A program made the translations under genes and the position numbers. A stretch of 64,000 nucleotides of DNA from Eledone cirrhosa. Lineage: Eukaryota > Mollusca > Cephalopoda > Octopoda > Eledonidae. The notes beneath the pieces are model-generated. The model worked only from the letters and a program-made list of their open reading frames with translations. It was not told where the DNA came from and did no database searches. Positions 30,501 to 44,115 of the stretch are shown here, piece by piece (within the stretch, counting starts at the first letter, position 1; each line of letters begins with the position of its first letter). The stretch lies in assembly GCA_964016885.1 (NCBI GenBank), contig OZ024741.1:29490809-29554808 (forward strand), written 5' to 3'.

Positions 30501-33500
30501 TATAGATTAGTATTGTGTAGGTGACACCAGTACTATAGATTAGTATTGTGTAGGTGACACCAGTACTATAGATTGGTATTGTGTAGTTGACACCAGTACT
30601 AAAGATTGGTATTGTGTAGGTGACATCAGTACTATAGATTGGTATTGTGTAGGTGACATCAGTACTATAGATTTGTATCGTGTAGGTGACATCAGTACTA
30701 TAGATTGGTATTGTGTAGGTGACACCAATACTATAGATTGGTATTGTGTAGGTGACACCAGTACTATAGATTGGTATTCTGTAGGTGACACCAGTACAAT
30801 AGATTAGTATTGTGTAGGTGACACCAGTACTATAGATTGGTATTGTGTAGGTGACACCAGTACTATAGATTGGTATTGTGTAGGTGACATCTGTACTATA
30901 GATTGGTATTGTATAGGTGACACCAGTACTATAGATTGGTATTGTGTAGGTGACACCAGTACTATAGATTAGTATTGTGTAGGTGACACCAGTACTATAG
31001 ATTTGTATTGTGTAGGTGACATCAGTACTATAGATTGGTATTGTGTAGGTGACATCAGTACTATAGATTGGTATTGTGTAGGTGACATCAGTACTATAGA
31101 TTTGTATCGTGTAGGTGACATCAGTACTATAGATTGGTATTGTATAGGTGACACCCGTACTATAGATTGGTAGTGTGTAGGTGACACCAGTACTATAGAT
31201 TGGTATTGCGTAGGTGAGACCAGTACTATTGATTGGTATTGTGTAGGTGACATCAGTACTATAAATTGGTATTGTGTATGTGACATCAGTACTATAGATA
31301 TGTATTGTGTAGGTGACATCAGTACTATAGATTGGTATTGTGTAGGTGACACCAGTACTATAGATTAGTATTGTGTAGGTGACACCAGTACTATAGATTG
31401 GTATTGTGTAGGTGACATCAGTACTATCGATTAGTATTGTGTAGGTGACACCATTACTATAGATTAGTATTGTGTAGGTGACATCAGTACTATAGATTGG
31501 TATTGTGTAGGTCACACCAGTACTATAGATTAGTATTGTGTAGGTGACACCAGTACTATAGATTGGTATTGTGTAGGTGACACCAGTACTATAGATTGGT
31601 ATTGTGTAGGTGACACCAGTACTATAGATTGGTATTGTGTAGGTGACATCAGTACTATAGATTAGTATTGTGTAGGTGACACCAGTACTATAGATTAGTA
31701 TTGTGTAGGTGACATTAGTACTATAGATAGGTATTGTGTGGGTGACACCAGTACTATAGATTGGTATTGTGTAGGTGACACCAGTACTATAGATTGTTAT
31801 TGTGTAGGTGACACCAGTACTATAGATTAGTATTGTGTAGGTGACACCAGTACTAAAGATTGGTATTGTGTAGGTGACATCAGTACTATAGATTGGTATT
31901 GTGTAGGTGACATCAGTACTATAGATTGGTATTGTGTAGGTGACATCAGTACTATAGATTGGTATTGTGTAGGTGACATCAGTACTATAGATTAGTATTG
32001 TGTAGGTGACACCAGTACAATAGATTGGTATTGTGTAGGTGACATCAGTACTATAGATTGGTATTGTCTAGGTGACACCAGTACTATAGATTAGTATTGT
32101 GTAGGTGACATCAGTACTATAGATTGGTATTGTATAGGTAACACCAGTACTATAGATTGGTATTGTGTAGGTGACACCAGTCCTATAGATTGGTATTGTG
32201 TAGGTGACACCAGTACTATAGATTGGTATTGTGTAGGTGACATCAGTACTATAGATTGGTATTGTTTAGTTGACACCAGTACTATAGATTAGTATTGTGT
32301 AGGTGACATCAGTACTATAGATTGTTATTGTATAGGTGACACCAGTACTATAGATTGGTATTGTGTAGGTGACACCAGTACTATAGATTGGTATTGTGTA
32401 GGTGACATCAGTACTATAGATTTGTATTGTGTAGGTGACATCAGTACTATAGATTGGTAATGTGTAGGTGATACCAGTACTATAGATTGGTATTGTGTAG
32501 GTGACATCAGTACTATAGATTGGTATTTTGTAGATGACACCAGTACTATAGATTGGTATTGTGTAGGTGACACCAGTACTATAGATTGGTATTGTGTAGG
32601 TGACATCAGTACTATAGATTAGTATTGTGTAGGTGACACCAGTACTATAGATTGGTATTGTGTAGGTGACACCAGTACTATAGATTAGTATTGTGTAGGT
32701 GACACCAGTACTATAGATTAGTATTGTGTAGGTGACACCAGTACTATAGATTAGTATTGTGTAGGTGACACCAGTACTAAAGAGTAGTATTGTGTAGGTG
32801 ACACCAGCACTATAGATTGGTATTGTGTAGGTGACACCAGTACTCTAGATTGGTATTGTGTAGGTGACACCAGTACTAAAGATTGGTATTGTATAGGTGA
32901 CATCAGTACAATAGATTGGTATTGTATAGGTGACACCAGTACTTTAGATTGGTATTGTGTAGGTGACATCAATACTATAGATTGGTATTGTATAGGTGAC
33001 ACCAGTACTATAGATTGGTATTGTGTAGGTGACACCAGTACTATAGATTGGTATTGCGTAGGTGAGACCAGTACTATAATTTGGCATTGTGTAGGTGACA
33101 TCAGTACTATAGATTGGTATTGTGTAGATGACATCAGTACTATAGTTTGGTATTGTGTAGGTGACACCAGTACTATAGATTAGTATTGTGTAGGTGACAC
33201 CAGTACTATAGATTGATATTGTGTAGGTGACACCAGTACTATAGATTGGTATTGTGTAGGTGACATCAGTACTATAGATTAGTATTGTGTAGGTGACACC
33301 ATTACTATAGATTAGTATTGTGTAGGTGACACCAGTACTATAGATTGGTATTGTGTAGGTGACATCAGTATTATAGATTTGTATTGTGTAGGTGACACCA
33401 GTACTATAGATTGGTATTGTGTAGATGACATCAGTACTATAGATTGGTATTGTATAGGTGACACCAGTACTATAGATTGGTATTGTGTAGGTGACACCAG

Positions 33501-36500
33501 TACTATAGATTAGTATTGTGTAGGTGACACCAGTACTATAGATTTGTATTGTGTAGGTGACATCAGTACTATAGATTGGTATTGTGTAGGTGACATCAGT
33601 AATATAGATTAGTATTGTGTAGGTGACACCAGTACTATAGATTGGTATTGTGTAGGTGACATCAGTACTATAGATTGGTATTGTGTAGGTGACATCAGTA
33701 CTATAGATTTGTATCGTGTAGGTGACATCAGTACTATAGATTGGTATTGTGTAGGTGACATCAATATTATAGATTTGTATTGTGTAGGTGACACCAGTAC
33801 TATAGATTGGTATTGTGTAGGTGACACCAGTACTATAGATTGGTATTGTGTAGGTGACACCAGTACTATAGATTGGTATTGCGTAGGTGACATCAATACT
33901 ATAGATTAGTATTCTGTAGGTGACATCAGTACTATAGATTAGTATTGTGTAGGTGACACCAGTACTATAGATTGGTATTGTGTAGGTGACACCAGTACTA
34001 TAGATTAGTATCGTGTAGGTGACACCAGTACTATAGATTGGTATTGTGTAGGTGACACCAGTACTATAGATTTGTATTGTGTAGGTGACATCAGTTCTAT
34101 AGATTAGTATTGTGTAGGTGACACCAGTACTATAGATTAGTATTGTGTAGGTGACACCAGTACTATAGATTAGTATTGTGTAGGTGACACCAGTACTATA
34201 GATTGGTATTGTGTAGTTGACACCAGTACTAAAGATTGGTATTGTGTAGGTGACATCAGTACTATAGATTGGTATTGTATAGGTGACACCAGTACTATAG
34301 ATTGGTATTGTGTAGGTGACATCAGTACTATAGATTGGTATTGTATAGGTGACACCAGTACTATTGATTGGTATTGTGTAGGTGACACCAGTACTAAAGA
34401 TTTGTATTGTGTAGGTGACATCAGTACTACAGATTGGTATTGTGTAGGTGACACCAGTACTATAGATTGGTATTGTGTAGGTGACACCAATACTATAGAT
34501 TGGTATTGTGTAGGTGACACCAGTACTATAGATTGGTATTCTGTAGGTGACACCAGTACAATAGATTAGTATTGTGTAGGTGACACCAGTACTATACATT
34601 GGTATTGTGTAGGTGACACCAGTACTATAGATTAGTATTGTGTAGGTGACATCAGTACTATAGATTGGTATTGTATAGGTAACACCAGTACTATAGATTG
34701 GTATTGTGTAGGTGACACCAGTCCTATAGATTGGTATTGTGTAGGTGACACCAGTACTATAGATTGGTATTGTGTAGGTGACATCAGTACTATAGATTGG
34801 TATTGTTTAGTTGACACCAGTACTATAGATTAGTATTGTGTAGGTGACATCAGTACTATAGATTGTTATTGTATAGGTGACACCAGTACTATAGATTGGT
34901 ATTGTGTAGGTGACACCAGTACTATAGATTGGTATTGTGTAGGTGACATCAGTACTATAGATTTGTATTGTGTAGGTGACATCAGTACTATAGATTGGTA
35001 ATGTGTAGGTGACACCAGTACTATAGATTGGTATTGTGTAGGTGACATCAGTACTATAGATTAGTATTGTGTAGGTGACACCAGTACTATAGATTAGTAT
35101 TGTGTAGGTGACACCAGTACTATAGATTAGTATTGTGTAGGTGACACCAGTACTAAAGAGTAGTATTGTGTAGGTGACACCAGCACTATAGATTGGTATT
35201 GTGTAGGTGACACCAGTACTCTAGATTGGTATTGTGTAGGTGACACCAGTACTAAAGATTGGTATTGTATAGGTGACATCAGTACAATAGATTGGTATTG
35301 TATAGGTGACACCAGTACTATAGATTGGTATTGTGTAGGTGACATCAATACAATAGATTGGTATTGTATAGGTGACACCAGTACAATAGATTGGTATTGT
35401 GTAGGTGACACCAGTACTATAGATTGGTATTGCGTAGGTGAGACCAGTACTATAATTTGGCATTGTGTAGGTGACATCAGTACTATAGATTGGTATTGTG
35501 TAGATGACATCAGTACTATAGATTGGTATTGTGTAGGTGACACCAGTACTATAGATTAGTATTGTGTAGGTGACACCAGTACTATAGATTGTTATTGTGT
35601 AGGTGACACCAGTACTATAGATTGGTATTGTGTAGGTGACATCAGTACTATAGATTAGTATTGTGTAGGTGACACCATTACTATAGATTAGTATTGTGTA
35701 GGTGACACCAGTACTATAGATTGGTATTGTGTAGGTGACATCAGTATTATAGATTTGTATTGTGTAGGTGACACCAGTACTATAGATTGGTATTGTGTAG
35801 GTGACATCAGTACTATAGATTGGTATTGTATAGGTGACACCAGTACTATAGATTGGTATTGTGTAGGTGACATCAGTACTATAGATTAGTATTGTATAGG
35901 TGACACCAGTAATATAGATTGGTATTGTGTAGGTGACACCAGTACTAAAGATTTGTATTGTGTAGGTGACATCAGTACTATAGATTGGTATTGTGTAGGT
36001 GACACCAGTACTATAGATTGGTATTGTGTAGATGACATCAGTACTATAGATTGGTATTGTATAGGTGACACCAGTACTATAGATTGGTATTGTGTAGGTG
36101 ACACCAGTACTATAGATTAGTATTGTGTAGGTGACACCAGTACTATAGATTTGTATTGTGTAGGTGACATCAGTACTATAGATTGGTATTGTGTAGGTGA
36201 CATCAGTAATATAGATTAGTATTGTGTAGGTGACACCAGTACTATAGATTGGTATTGTGTAGGTGACATCAGTACTATAGATTGGTATTGTGTAGGTGAC
36301 ATCAGTACTATAGATTTGTATCGTGTAGGTGACATCAGTACTATAGATTGGTATTGTGTAGGTGACATCAATATTATAGATTTGTATTGTGTAGGTGACA
36401 CCAGTACTATAGATTGGTATTGTGTAGGTGACACCAGTACTATAGATTGGTATTGTGTAGGTGACACCAGTACTATAGATTGGTATTGCGTAGGTGACAT

Positions 36501-39500
36501 CAATACTATAGATTAGTATTCTGTAGGTGACATCAGTACTATAGATTAGTATTGTGTAGGTGACACCAGTACTATAGATTGGTATTGTGTAGGTGACACC
36601 AGTACTATAGATTAGTATCGTGTAGGTGACACCAGTACTATAGATTGGTATTGTGTAGGTGACACCAGTACTATAGATTAGTATTGTGTAGGTGACATCA
36701 GTTCTATAGATTAGTATTGTGTAGGTGACACCAGTACTATAGATTAGTATTGTGTAGGTGACACCAGTACTATAGATTAGTATTGTGTAGGTGACACCAG
36801 TACTATAGATTGGTATTGTGTAGTTGACACCAGTACTAAAGATTGGTATCGTGTAGGTGACATCAGTACTATAGACTGGTATTGTATAGGTGACACCAGT
36901 ACTATTGATTGGTATTGTGTAGGTGACACCAGTACTAAAGATTTGTATTGTGTAGGTGACATCAGTACTACAGATTGGTATTGTGTAGGTGACACCAGTA
37001 CTATAGATTGGTATTGTGTAGGTGACACCAATACTATAGATTGGTATTGTGTAGGTGACACCAGTACTATAGATTGGTATTCTGTAGGTGACACCAGTAC
37101 AATAGATTAGTATTGTGTAGGTGACACCAGTACTATACATTGGTATTGTGTAGGTGACACCAGTACTATAGATTGGTATTGTGTAGGTGACATCTGTACT
37201 ATAGATTGGTATTGTATAGGTGACACCAGTACTATAGATTGGTATTGTGTAGGTGACACCAGTACTATAGATTAGTATTGTGTAGGTGACACCAGTATTA
37301 TAGATTTGTATTGTGTAGGTGACATCAGTACTATAGATTGGTATTGTGTAGGTGACATCAGTACTATAGATTAGTATTGTGTAGGTGACATCAGTACTAT
37401 AAATTGGTATTGTGTAGGTGACATTAGTACTATAGATTTGTATTGTGTAGGTGACATCAGTACTATAGATTGGTATTGTGTAGGTGACACCAGTACTATA
37501 GATTAGTATTGTGTAGGTGACACCAGTACTATAGATTGGTATTGTGTAGGTGACATCAGTACTATAGATTAGTATTGTGTAGGTGACACCATTACTATAG
37601 ATTAGTATTGCGTAGGTGACATCAGTACTATAGATTGGTATTGTGCAGGTGACATCAGTACTATAGATTAGTATTGTGTAGGTGCCACCAGTACTATAGA
37701 TTAGTATTGTGTAGGTGACATCAGTACTATAGATTGGTATTGTGTAGGTCACACCAGTACTATAGATTAGTATTGTGTAGGTGACACCAGTACTATAGAT
37801 TGGTATTGTGTAGGTGACATCAGTACTATAGATTAGTATTGTGTAGGTGACACCAGTACAATAGATTGGTATTGTGTAGGTGACATCAGTACTATAGATT
37901 GGTATTGTCTAGTTGACACCAGTACTATAGATTAGTATTGTGTAGGTGACACCATTACTATAGATTAGTATTGTGTAGGTGACACCAGTACTATAGATTG
38001 GTATTGTGTAGGTGACATCAGTATTATAGATTTGTATTGTGTAGGTGACACCAGTACTATAGATTGGTATTGTGTAGGTGACATCAGTACTATAGATTGG
38101 TATTGTATAGGTGACACCAGTACTATAGATTGGTATTGTGTAGGTGACATCAGTACTATAGATTAGTATTGTATAGGTGACACCAGTACTATAGATTGGT
38201 ATTGTGTAGGTGACACCAGTACTAAAGATTTGTATTGTGTAGGTGACATCAGTACTATAGATTGGTATTGTGTAGGTGACACCAGTACTATAGATTGGTA
38301 TTGTGTAGATGACATCAGTACTATAGATTGGTATTGTATAGGTGACACCAGTACTATAGATTGGTATTGTGTAGGTGACACCAGTACTATAGATTAGTAT
38401 TGTGTAGGTGACACCAGTACTATAGATTTGTATTGTGTAGGTGACATCAGTACTATAGATTGGTATTGTGTAGGTGACATCAGTAATATAGATTAGTATT
38501 GTGTAGGTGACACCAGTACTATAGATTGGTATTGTGTAGGTGACATCAGTACTATAGATTGGTATTGTGTAGGTGACATCAGTACTATAGATTTGTATCG
38601 TGTAGGTGACATCAGTACTATAGATTGGTATTGTGTAGGTGACATCAATATTATAGATTTGTATTGTGTAGGTGACACCAGTACTATAGATTGGTATTGT
38701 GTAGGTGACACCAGTACTATAGATTGGTATTGTGTAGGTGACACCAGTACTATAGATTGGTATTGCGTAGGTGACATCAATACTATAGATTAGTATTCTG
38801 TAGGTGACATCAGTACTATAGATTAGTATTGTGTAGGTGACACCAGTACTATAGATTGGTATTGTGTAGGTGACACCAGTACTATAGATTAGTATCGTGT
38901 AGGTGACACCAGTACTATAGATTGGTATTGTGTAGGTGACACCAGTACTATAGATTAGTATTGTGTAGGTGACATCAGTTCTATAGATTAGTATTGTGTA
39001 GGTGACACCAGTACTATAGATTAGTATTGTGTAGGTGACACCAGTACTATAGATTAGTATTGTGTAGGTGACACCAGTACTATAGATTGGTATTGTGTAG
39101 TTGACACCAGTACTAAAGATTGGTATCGTGTAGGTGACATCAGTACTATAGACTGGTATTGTATAGGTGACACCAGTACTATTGATTGGTATTGTGTAGG
39201 TGACACCAGTACTAAAGATTTGTATTGTGTAGGTGACATCAGTACTACAGATTGGTATTGTGTAGGTGACACCAGTACTATAGATTGGTATTGTGTAGGT
39301 GACACCAATACTATAGATTGGTATTGTGTAGGTGACACCAGTACTATAGATTGGTATTCTGTAGGTGACACCAGTACAATAGATTAGTATTGTGTAGGTG
39401 ACACCAGTACTATACATTGGTATTGTGTAGGTGACACCAGTACTATAGATTGGTATTGTGTAGGTGACATCTGTACTATAGATTGGTATTGTATAGGTGA

Positions 39501-41340
39501 CACCAGTACTATAGATTGGTATTGTGTAGGTGACACCAGTACTATAGATTAGTATTGTGTAGGTGACACCAGTATTATAGATTTGTATTGTGTAGGTGAC
39601 ATCAGTACTATAGATTGGTATTGTGTAGGTGACATCAGTACTATAGATTAGTATTGTGTAGGTGACATCAGTACTATAAATTGGTATTGTGTAGGTGACA
39701 TTAGTACTATAGATTTGTATTGTGTAGGTGACATCAGTACTATAGATTGGTATTGTGTAGGTGACACCAGTACTATAGATTAGTATTGTGTAGGTGACAC
39801 CAGTACTATAGATTGGTATTGTGTAGGTGACATCAGTACTATAGATTAGTATTGTGTAGGTGACACCATTACTATAGATTAGTATTGCGTAGGTGACATC
39901 AGTACTATAGATTGGTATTGTGCAGGTGACATCAGTACTATAGATTAGTATTGTGTAGGTGCCACCAGTACTATAGATTAGTATTGTGTAGGTGACATCA
40001 GTACTATAGATTGGTATTGTGTAGGTCACACCAGTACTATAGATTAGTATTGTGTAGGTGACACCAGTACTATAGATTGGTATTGTGTAGGTGACATCAG
40101 TACTATAGATTAGTATTGTGTAGGTGACACCAGTACAATAGATTGGTATTGTGTAGGTGACATCAGTACTATAGATTGGTATTGTCTAGTTGACACCAGT
40201 ACTATAGATTAGTATTGTGTAGGTGACATTAGTACTATAGATTGGTATTGTATAGGTGACACCAGTACTATAGATTGGTATTGTGTAGGTGACACCAGTA
40301 CTATAGATTGGTATTGTGTAGGTGACACCAGTACTATAGATTGGTATTGTGTAGGTGACATCAGTACTATAGATTGGTATTGTGTAGGTGACACCAGTAC
40401 TATAGATTAGTATTGTGTAGGTGACATCAGTACTATAGATTGTTATTGTATAGGTGACACCAGTACTATAGATTGGTATTGTTTAGGTGACACCATTACT
40501 ATAGATTGGTATTGTGTAGGTGACATCAGTACTATAGATTTGTATTGTGTAGGTGACATCAGTACTATAGATTGGTAATGTGTAGGTGACACCAGTACTA
40601 TAGATTGGTATTGTGTAGGTGACATCAGTACTATAGATTGGTATTGTGTAGATGACACCAGTACTATAGATTAGTATTGTGTAGGTGACACCAGTACTAT
40701 AGATTGGTATTGTGTAGGTGACATCAGTACTATAGATTGGTATTGTGTAGGTGACACCAGTACTATAGATTAGTATTGTGTAGGTGACATCAGTACTATA
40801 GAATGGTATTGTATAGGTGACACCAGTACTATAGATTGGTATCGTGTAAGTGACATGAGTACTATAGATTGGTATTTTGTAGGTGACACCAGTACTATAG
40901 ATTGGTATTGTGTAGGTGACACCAGTACTATAGATTGGTATTGTGTAGGTGACATCAGTACTATAGATTAGTATTGTGTAGGTGACACCAGTACTATAGA
41001 TTGGTATTGTGTAGATGACACCAGTACTATAGATTGGTATTGTGTAGGTGACATCAGTACTATAGATTGGTATTGTGTAGGTGACACCAGTACTATAGAT
41101 TGGTATTGTGTAGGTGACATCAGTACTATAGATTGGTATTGTGTAGGTGACACCAGTACTATAGATTGGTATTGTGTAGGTGACATCAGTACTATAGATT
41201 AGTATTGTGTAGGTGACACCAGTACTATAGATTGGTATTGTGTAGATGACACCAGTACTATAGATTGGTATTGTGTAGGTGACATCAGTACTATAGATTG
41301 GTATTGTGTAGGTGACACCAGTACTATAGATTGGTATTGT
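27580..41340. repeat. Higher-order satellite block, copy B (417 monomers)
   Basis: This is the second copy of the 13,761-bp block. Identity to copy A continues 8 bp past the nominal end, to 41348, where copy B has C and copy A has G (27588). Both breakpoints lie inside monomers and keep the 33-bp register, as expected from unequal exchange between aligned monomers. Confidence 0.93.
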
Positions 41341-42177
41341 GTAGGTGACATCAGTACTATAGATTGGTATTGTGTAGGTGACACCAGTACTATAGATTGG
41401 TATTGTGTAGGTGACATCAGTACTATAGATTGGTATTGTGTAGGTGACACCAGTACTATAGATTGGTATTGTGTAGGTGACACCAGTACTATAGATTGGT
41501 ATTGTGTAGGTGACATCAGTACTATAGATTGGTATTGTGTAGGTGACACCAGTACTATAGATTAGTATTGTGTATGTGGCATCAGTACTATAGATTAGTA
41601 TTGTGTAGGTGACATCAGTACTATAGATTAGTATTGTCTAGGTGACACCTGTACTATAGATTTGTATTTTGTAGGTGACATCAATACTATAGATTGGTAT
41701 TCTGTAGGTGACACCAGTACTATAGATTGGTATTGTGTAGGTGACACCAGTACTATAGATTGGTATTGTGTAGGTGACATCAGTACTATAGATTGGTATT
41801 GTATAGGTGACACCAGTACTATAGATTGGTATCGTGTAAGTGACATGAGTACTATAGACTGGTATTGTGTAGGTGACACCAGTACTATAGATTGGTATTG
41901 TGTAGGTGACACCAGTACTATAGATTGGTATTGTGTAGGTGACATCAGTACTATAAATTGGTATTGTGTAGGTGACATCAGTACTATAGATTGGTATTGT
42001 GTAGGTGACATCAGTACTATAGATTGGTATTGTGTCGATGACATCAGTACTATAGATTGGTATTGTGTAGGTGACATCAGTACTATAGATTGGTATTGTG
42101 TAGGTGACATCAGTACTATAGATTGGTATTGTGTAGGTGACATCAGTACTATAGATTGGTATTGTGTAGGTGACACC

Positions 42178-42243
42178 AGTACTGTAGATTGGTATTGTGT
42201 AGGTGACACCGTACTATAGATTGGTATTGTGTAGGTGACATCA
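42178..42243. other. Single register slip in the satellite (1-bp deletion)
   Basis: At 42210/42211 a monomer reads GACACCGTACTATAG where all neighbours read GACACCAGTACTATAG. One A is missing. Monomer phase is constant (modulo 33) from base 1 to here, and is shifted by one base from here to the array end. Confidence 0.93.
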
Positions 42244-42999
42244 GTACTATAGATTGGTATTGTGTAGGTGACACCAGTACTATAGATTAGTATTGTGTAG
42301 GTGGCATCAGTACTATAGATTAGTATTGTGTAGGTGACATCAGTACTATAGATTAGTATTGTGTAGGTGACACCAGTACCATAGATTAGTATTTTGTAGG
42401 TGACATCAATACTATAGATTGGTATTGTGTAGGTGACACCAGTACTATAGATTGGTATTGTGTAGGTGACACCAGTACTATAGATTAGTATTGTGTAGGT
42501 GACATCAGTACTATAGATTGGTATTGTGTAGGTGACACCAGTCCTATAGATTGGTATTGTGTAGGTGACATCAGTACTATAGATTGGTATTGTGTAGGTG
42601 ACACCAGTACTATAGATTAGTATTGTGTAGGTGACACCAGTACTATAGATTGGTATTGTGTAGGTGATATTAGTAATATAGATTGGTATTGTGTAGGTGA
42701 CACCAGTACTATAGATTGGTATTGTGTAGGTGACATCAGTACTATAGATTGGTATTGCGTAGGTGAGAGCAGTACTATAGATTGGTATTGTGTAGGTGAC
42801 ATCAGTACTATAGATTGGTATTGCGTAGGTGACACCAGTACTATAGATTGGTATTGTGTAGGTGACATCAGTACTATAGATTGGTATTGTGTAGGTGACA
42901 TCAGTACTATAGATTGGTATTGTGTAGGTGACACCAGTACTATAGATTGGTATTGTGTAGGTGACACCAGTACTATAGATTGGTATTGTGTAGGTGACA

Positions 43000-44115
43000 T
43001 CAGTACAATAGATTCGTATTGTGTAGGTGACATCAGTAATATAGATTGGTATTGTGTAGGTGACATCAGTACTATAGATTGCTATTGTGTAGGTGACACC
43101 AGTACTATAGATTGGTATTGTGTAGGTGACATCAGTACTATAGATTGGTATTGTGTAGGTGACACCAGTACTATAGATTGGTATTGTGTAGGTGACCTCA
43201 GTACTATAGATTGGTATTGTGTAGGTGACACCAGTACTATAGATTGGTATTGTGTAGGTAACATCAGTACTATAGATTGGTATTGTGTAGGTGACACCAG
43301 TACTATAGATTAGTATTGTGTAGGTGACACCAGTACTATAGATTGGTATTGTGTAGGTGACATCAGTAATATAGATTGGTATTGTGTAGGTGACACCAGT
43401 ACTATAGATTGGTATTGTGTAGGTGACACCAGTACTATAGATTGGTATTGTGTAGGTGACACCAGTACTATAGATTGGTATTGTGTAGGTGACATCAGTA
43501 CAATAGATTCGTATTGTGTAGGTGACATCAGTACTATAGATTGGTATTGTGTAGGTGACACCAGTACTATAGATTGGTATTGTGTAGGTGACATCAGTAC
43601 TATAGATTGGTATTGTGTAGGTGACACCAGTACTATAGATTGGTATTGTGTAGGTGACATCAGTACTATAGATTGGTATTGTGTAGGTGACACCAGTACT
43701 ATAGATTGGTATTGTGTAGGTGACACCAGTACTATAGATTGGTATTGTGTAGGTGACATCAGTACAATAGATTCGTATTGTGTAGGTGACATCAGTACTA
43801 TAGATTGGTATTGTGTAGGTGACACCAGTACTATAGATTGGTATTGTGTAGGTGACATCAGTACTATAGATTGGTATTGTGTAGGTGACACCAGTACTAT
43901 AGATTGGTATTGTGTAGGTGACACCAGTACTATAGATTGGTATTGTGTAGGTGACATCAGTACAATAGATTCGTATTGTGTAGGTGACATCAGTACTATA
44001 GATTGGTATTGTGTAGGTGACACCAGTACTATAGATTGGTATTGTGTAGGTGACACCAGTACTATAGATTGGTATTGTGTAGGTCACATCAGTACTATAG
44101 ATTGGTATTGTGTAG
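43000..44115. repeat. Homogeneous right edge of the satellite with short higher-order units
   Basis: A marker monomer with ACAATAGATTCG occurs at about 43001, 43496, 43760 and 43958. The spacings are 495, 264 and 198 bp, that is 15, 8 and 6 monomers. After 43308 no GATTAG variant is seen, although it is frequent elsewhere. The array ends at TGTAG near 44115, followed by CGATCTATAGTAAACAG, which contains a 10-base inverted piece of the monomer. Confidence 0.8.

Larger units (their letters stand above)
1..44115. repeat. 33-bp satellite array, at least 44 kb, open at left edge
   Basis: About 1,337 head-to-tail copies of a 33-bp monomer fill this span. On the plus strand the unit reads GGTATTGTGTAGGTGACA, then C or T, then CAGTACTATAGATT; the G that opens the next unit's GGTATT at the second position is often A (GATTAG) and sometimes T or C. 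Roughly 36% G+C, with G about three times C on the plus strand. Each unit carries two overlapping palindromes, AGTACT and CTATAG. Variants are nearly all substitutions; length changes come in whole monomers. The array starts before base 1 and stops abruptly near 44115. I do not recognise it as a named satellite. No start, splice or polyadenylation context was seen, so a coding role is unlikely. Confidence 0.97.

Noticed and set aside
1..44115. Dozens of open frames (11-residue repeats YSTGVTYTIPI, MSPTQYQSIVL, YCVGDTSTIDW) as protein genes
   Set aside because: They result from a 33-bp unit lacking stops in some frames. Several frames are open at once, stop-creating variants are freely duplicated, and no gene context exists.
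1..44115. CRISPR-like array
   Set aside because: The repeats are contiguous, with no unique spacers, in a eukaryotic genome.
1..44115. Telomeric repeat
   Set aside because: The unit is not a TTAGGG-type repeat and shows no telomere motif.
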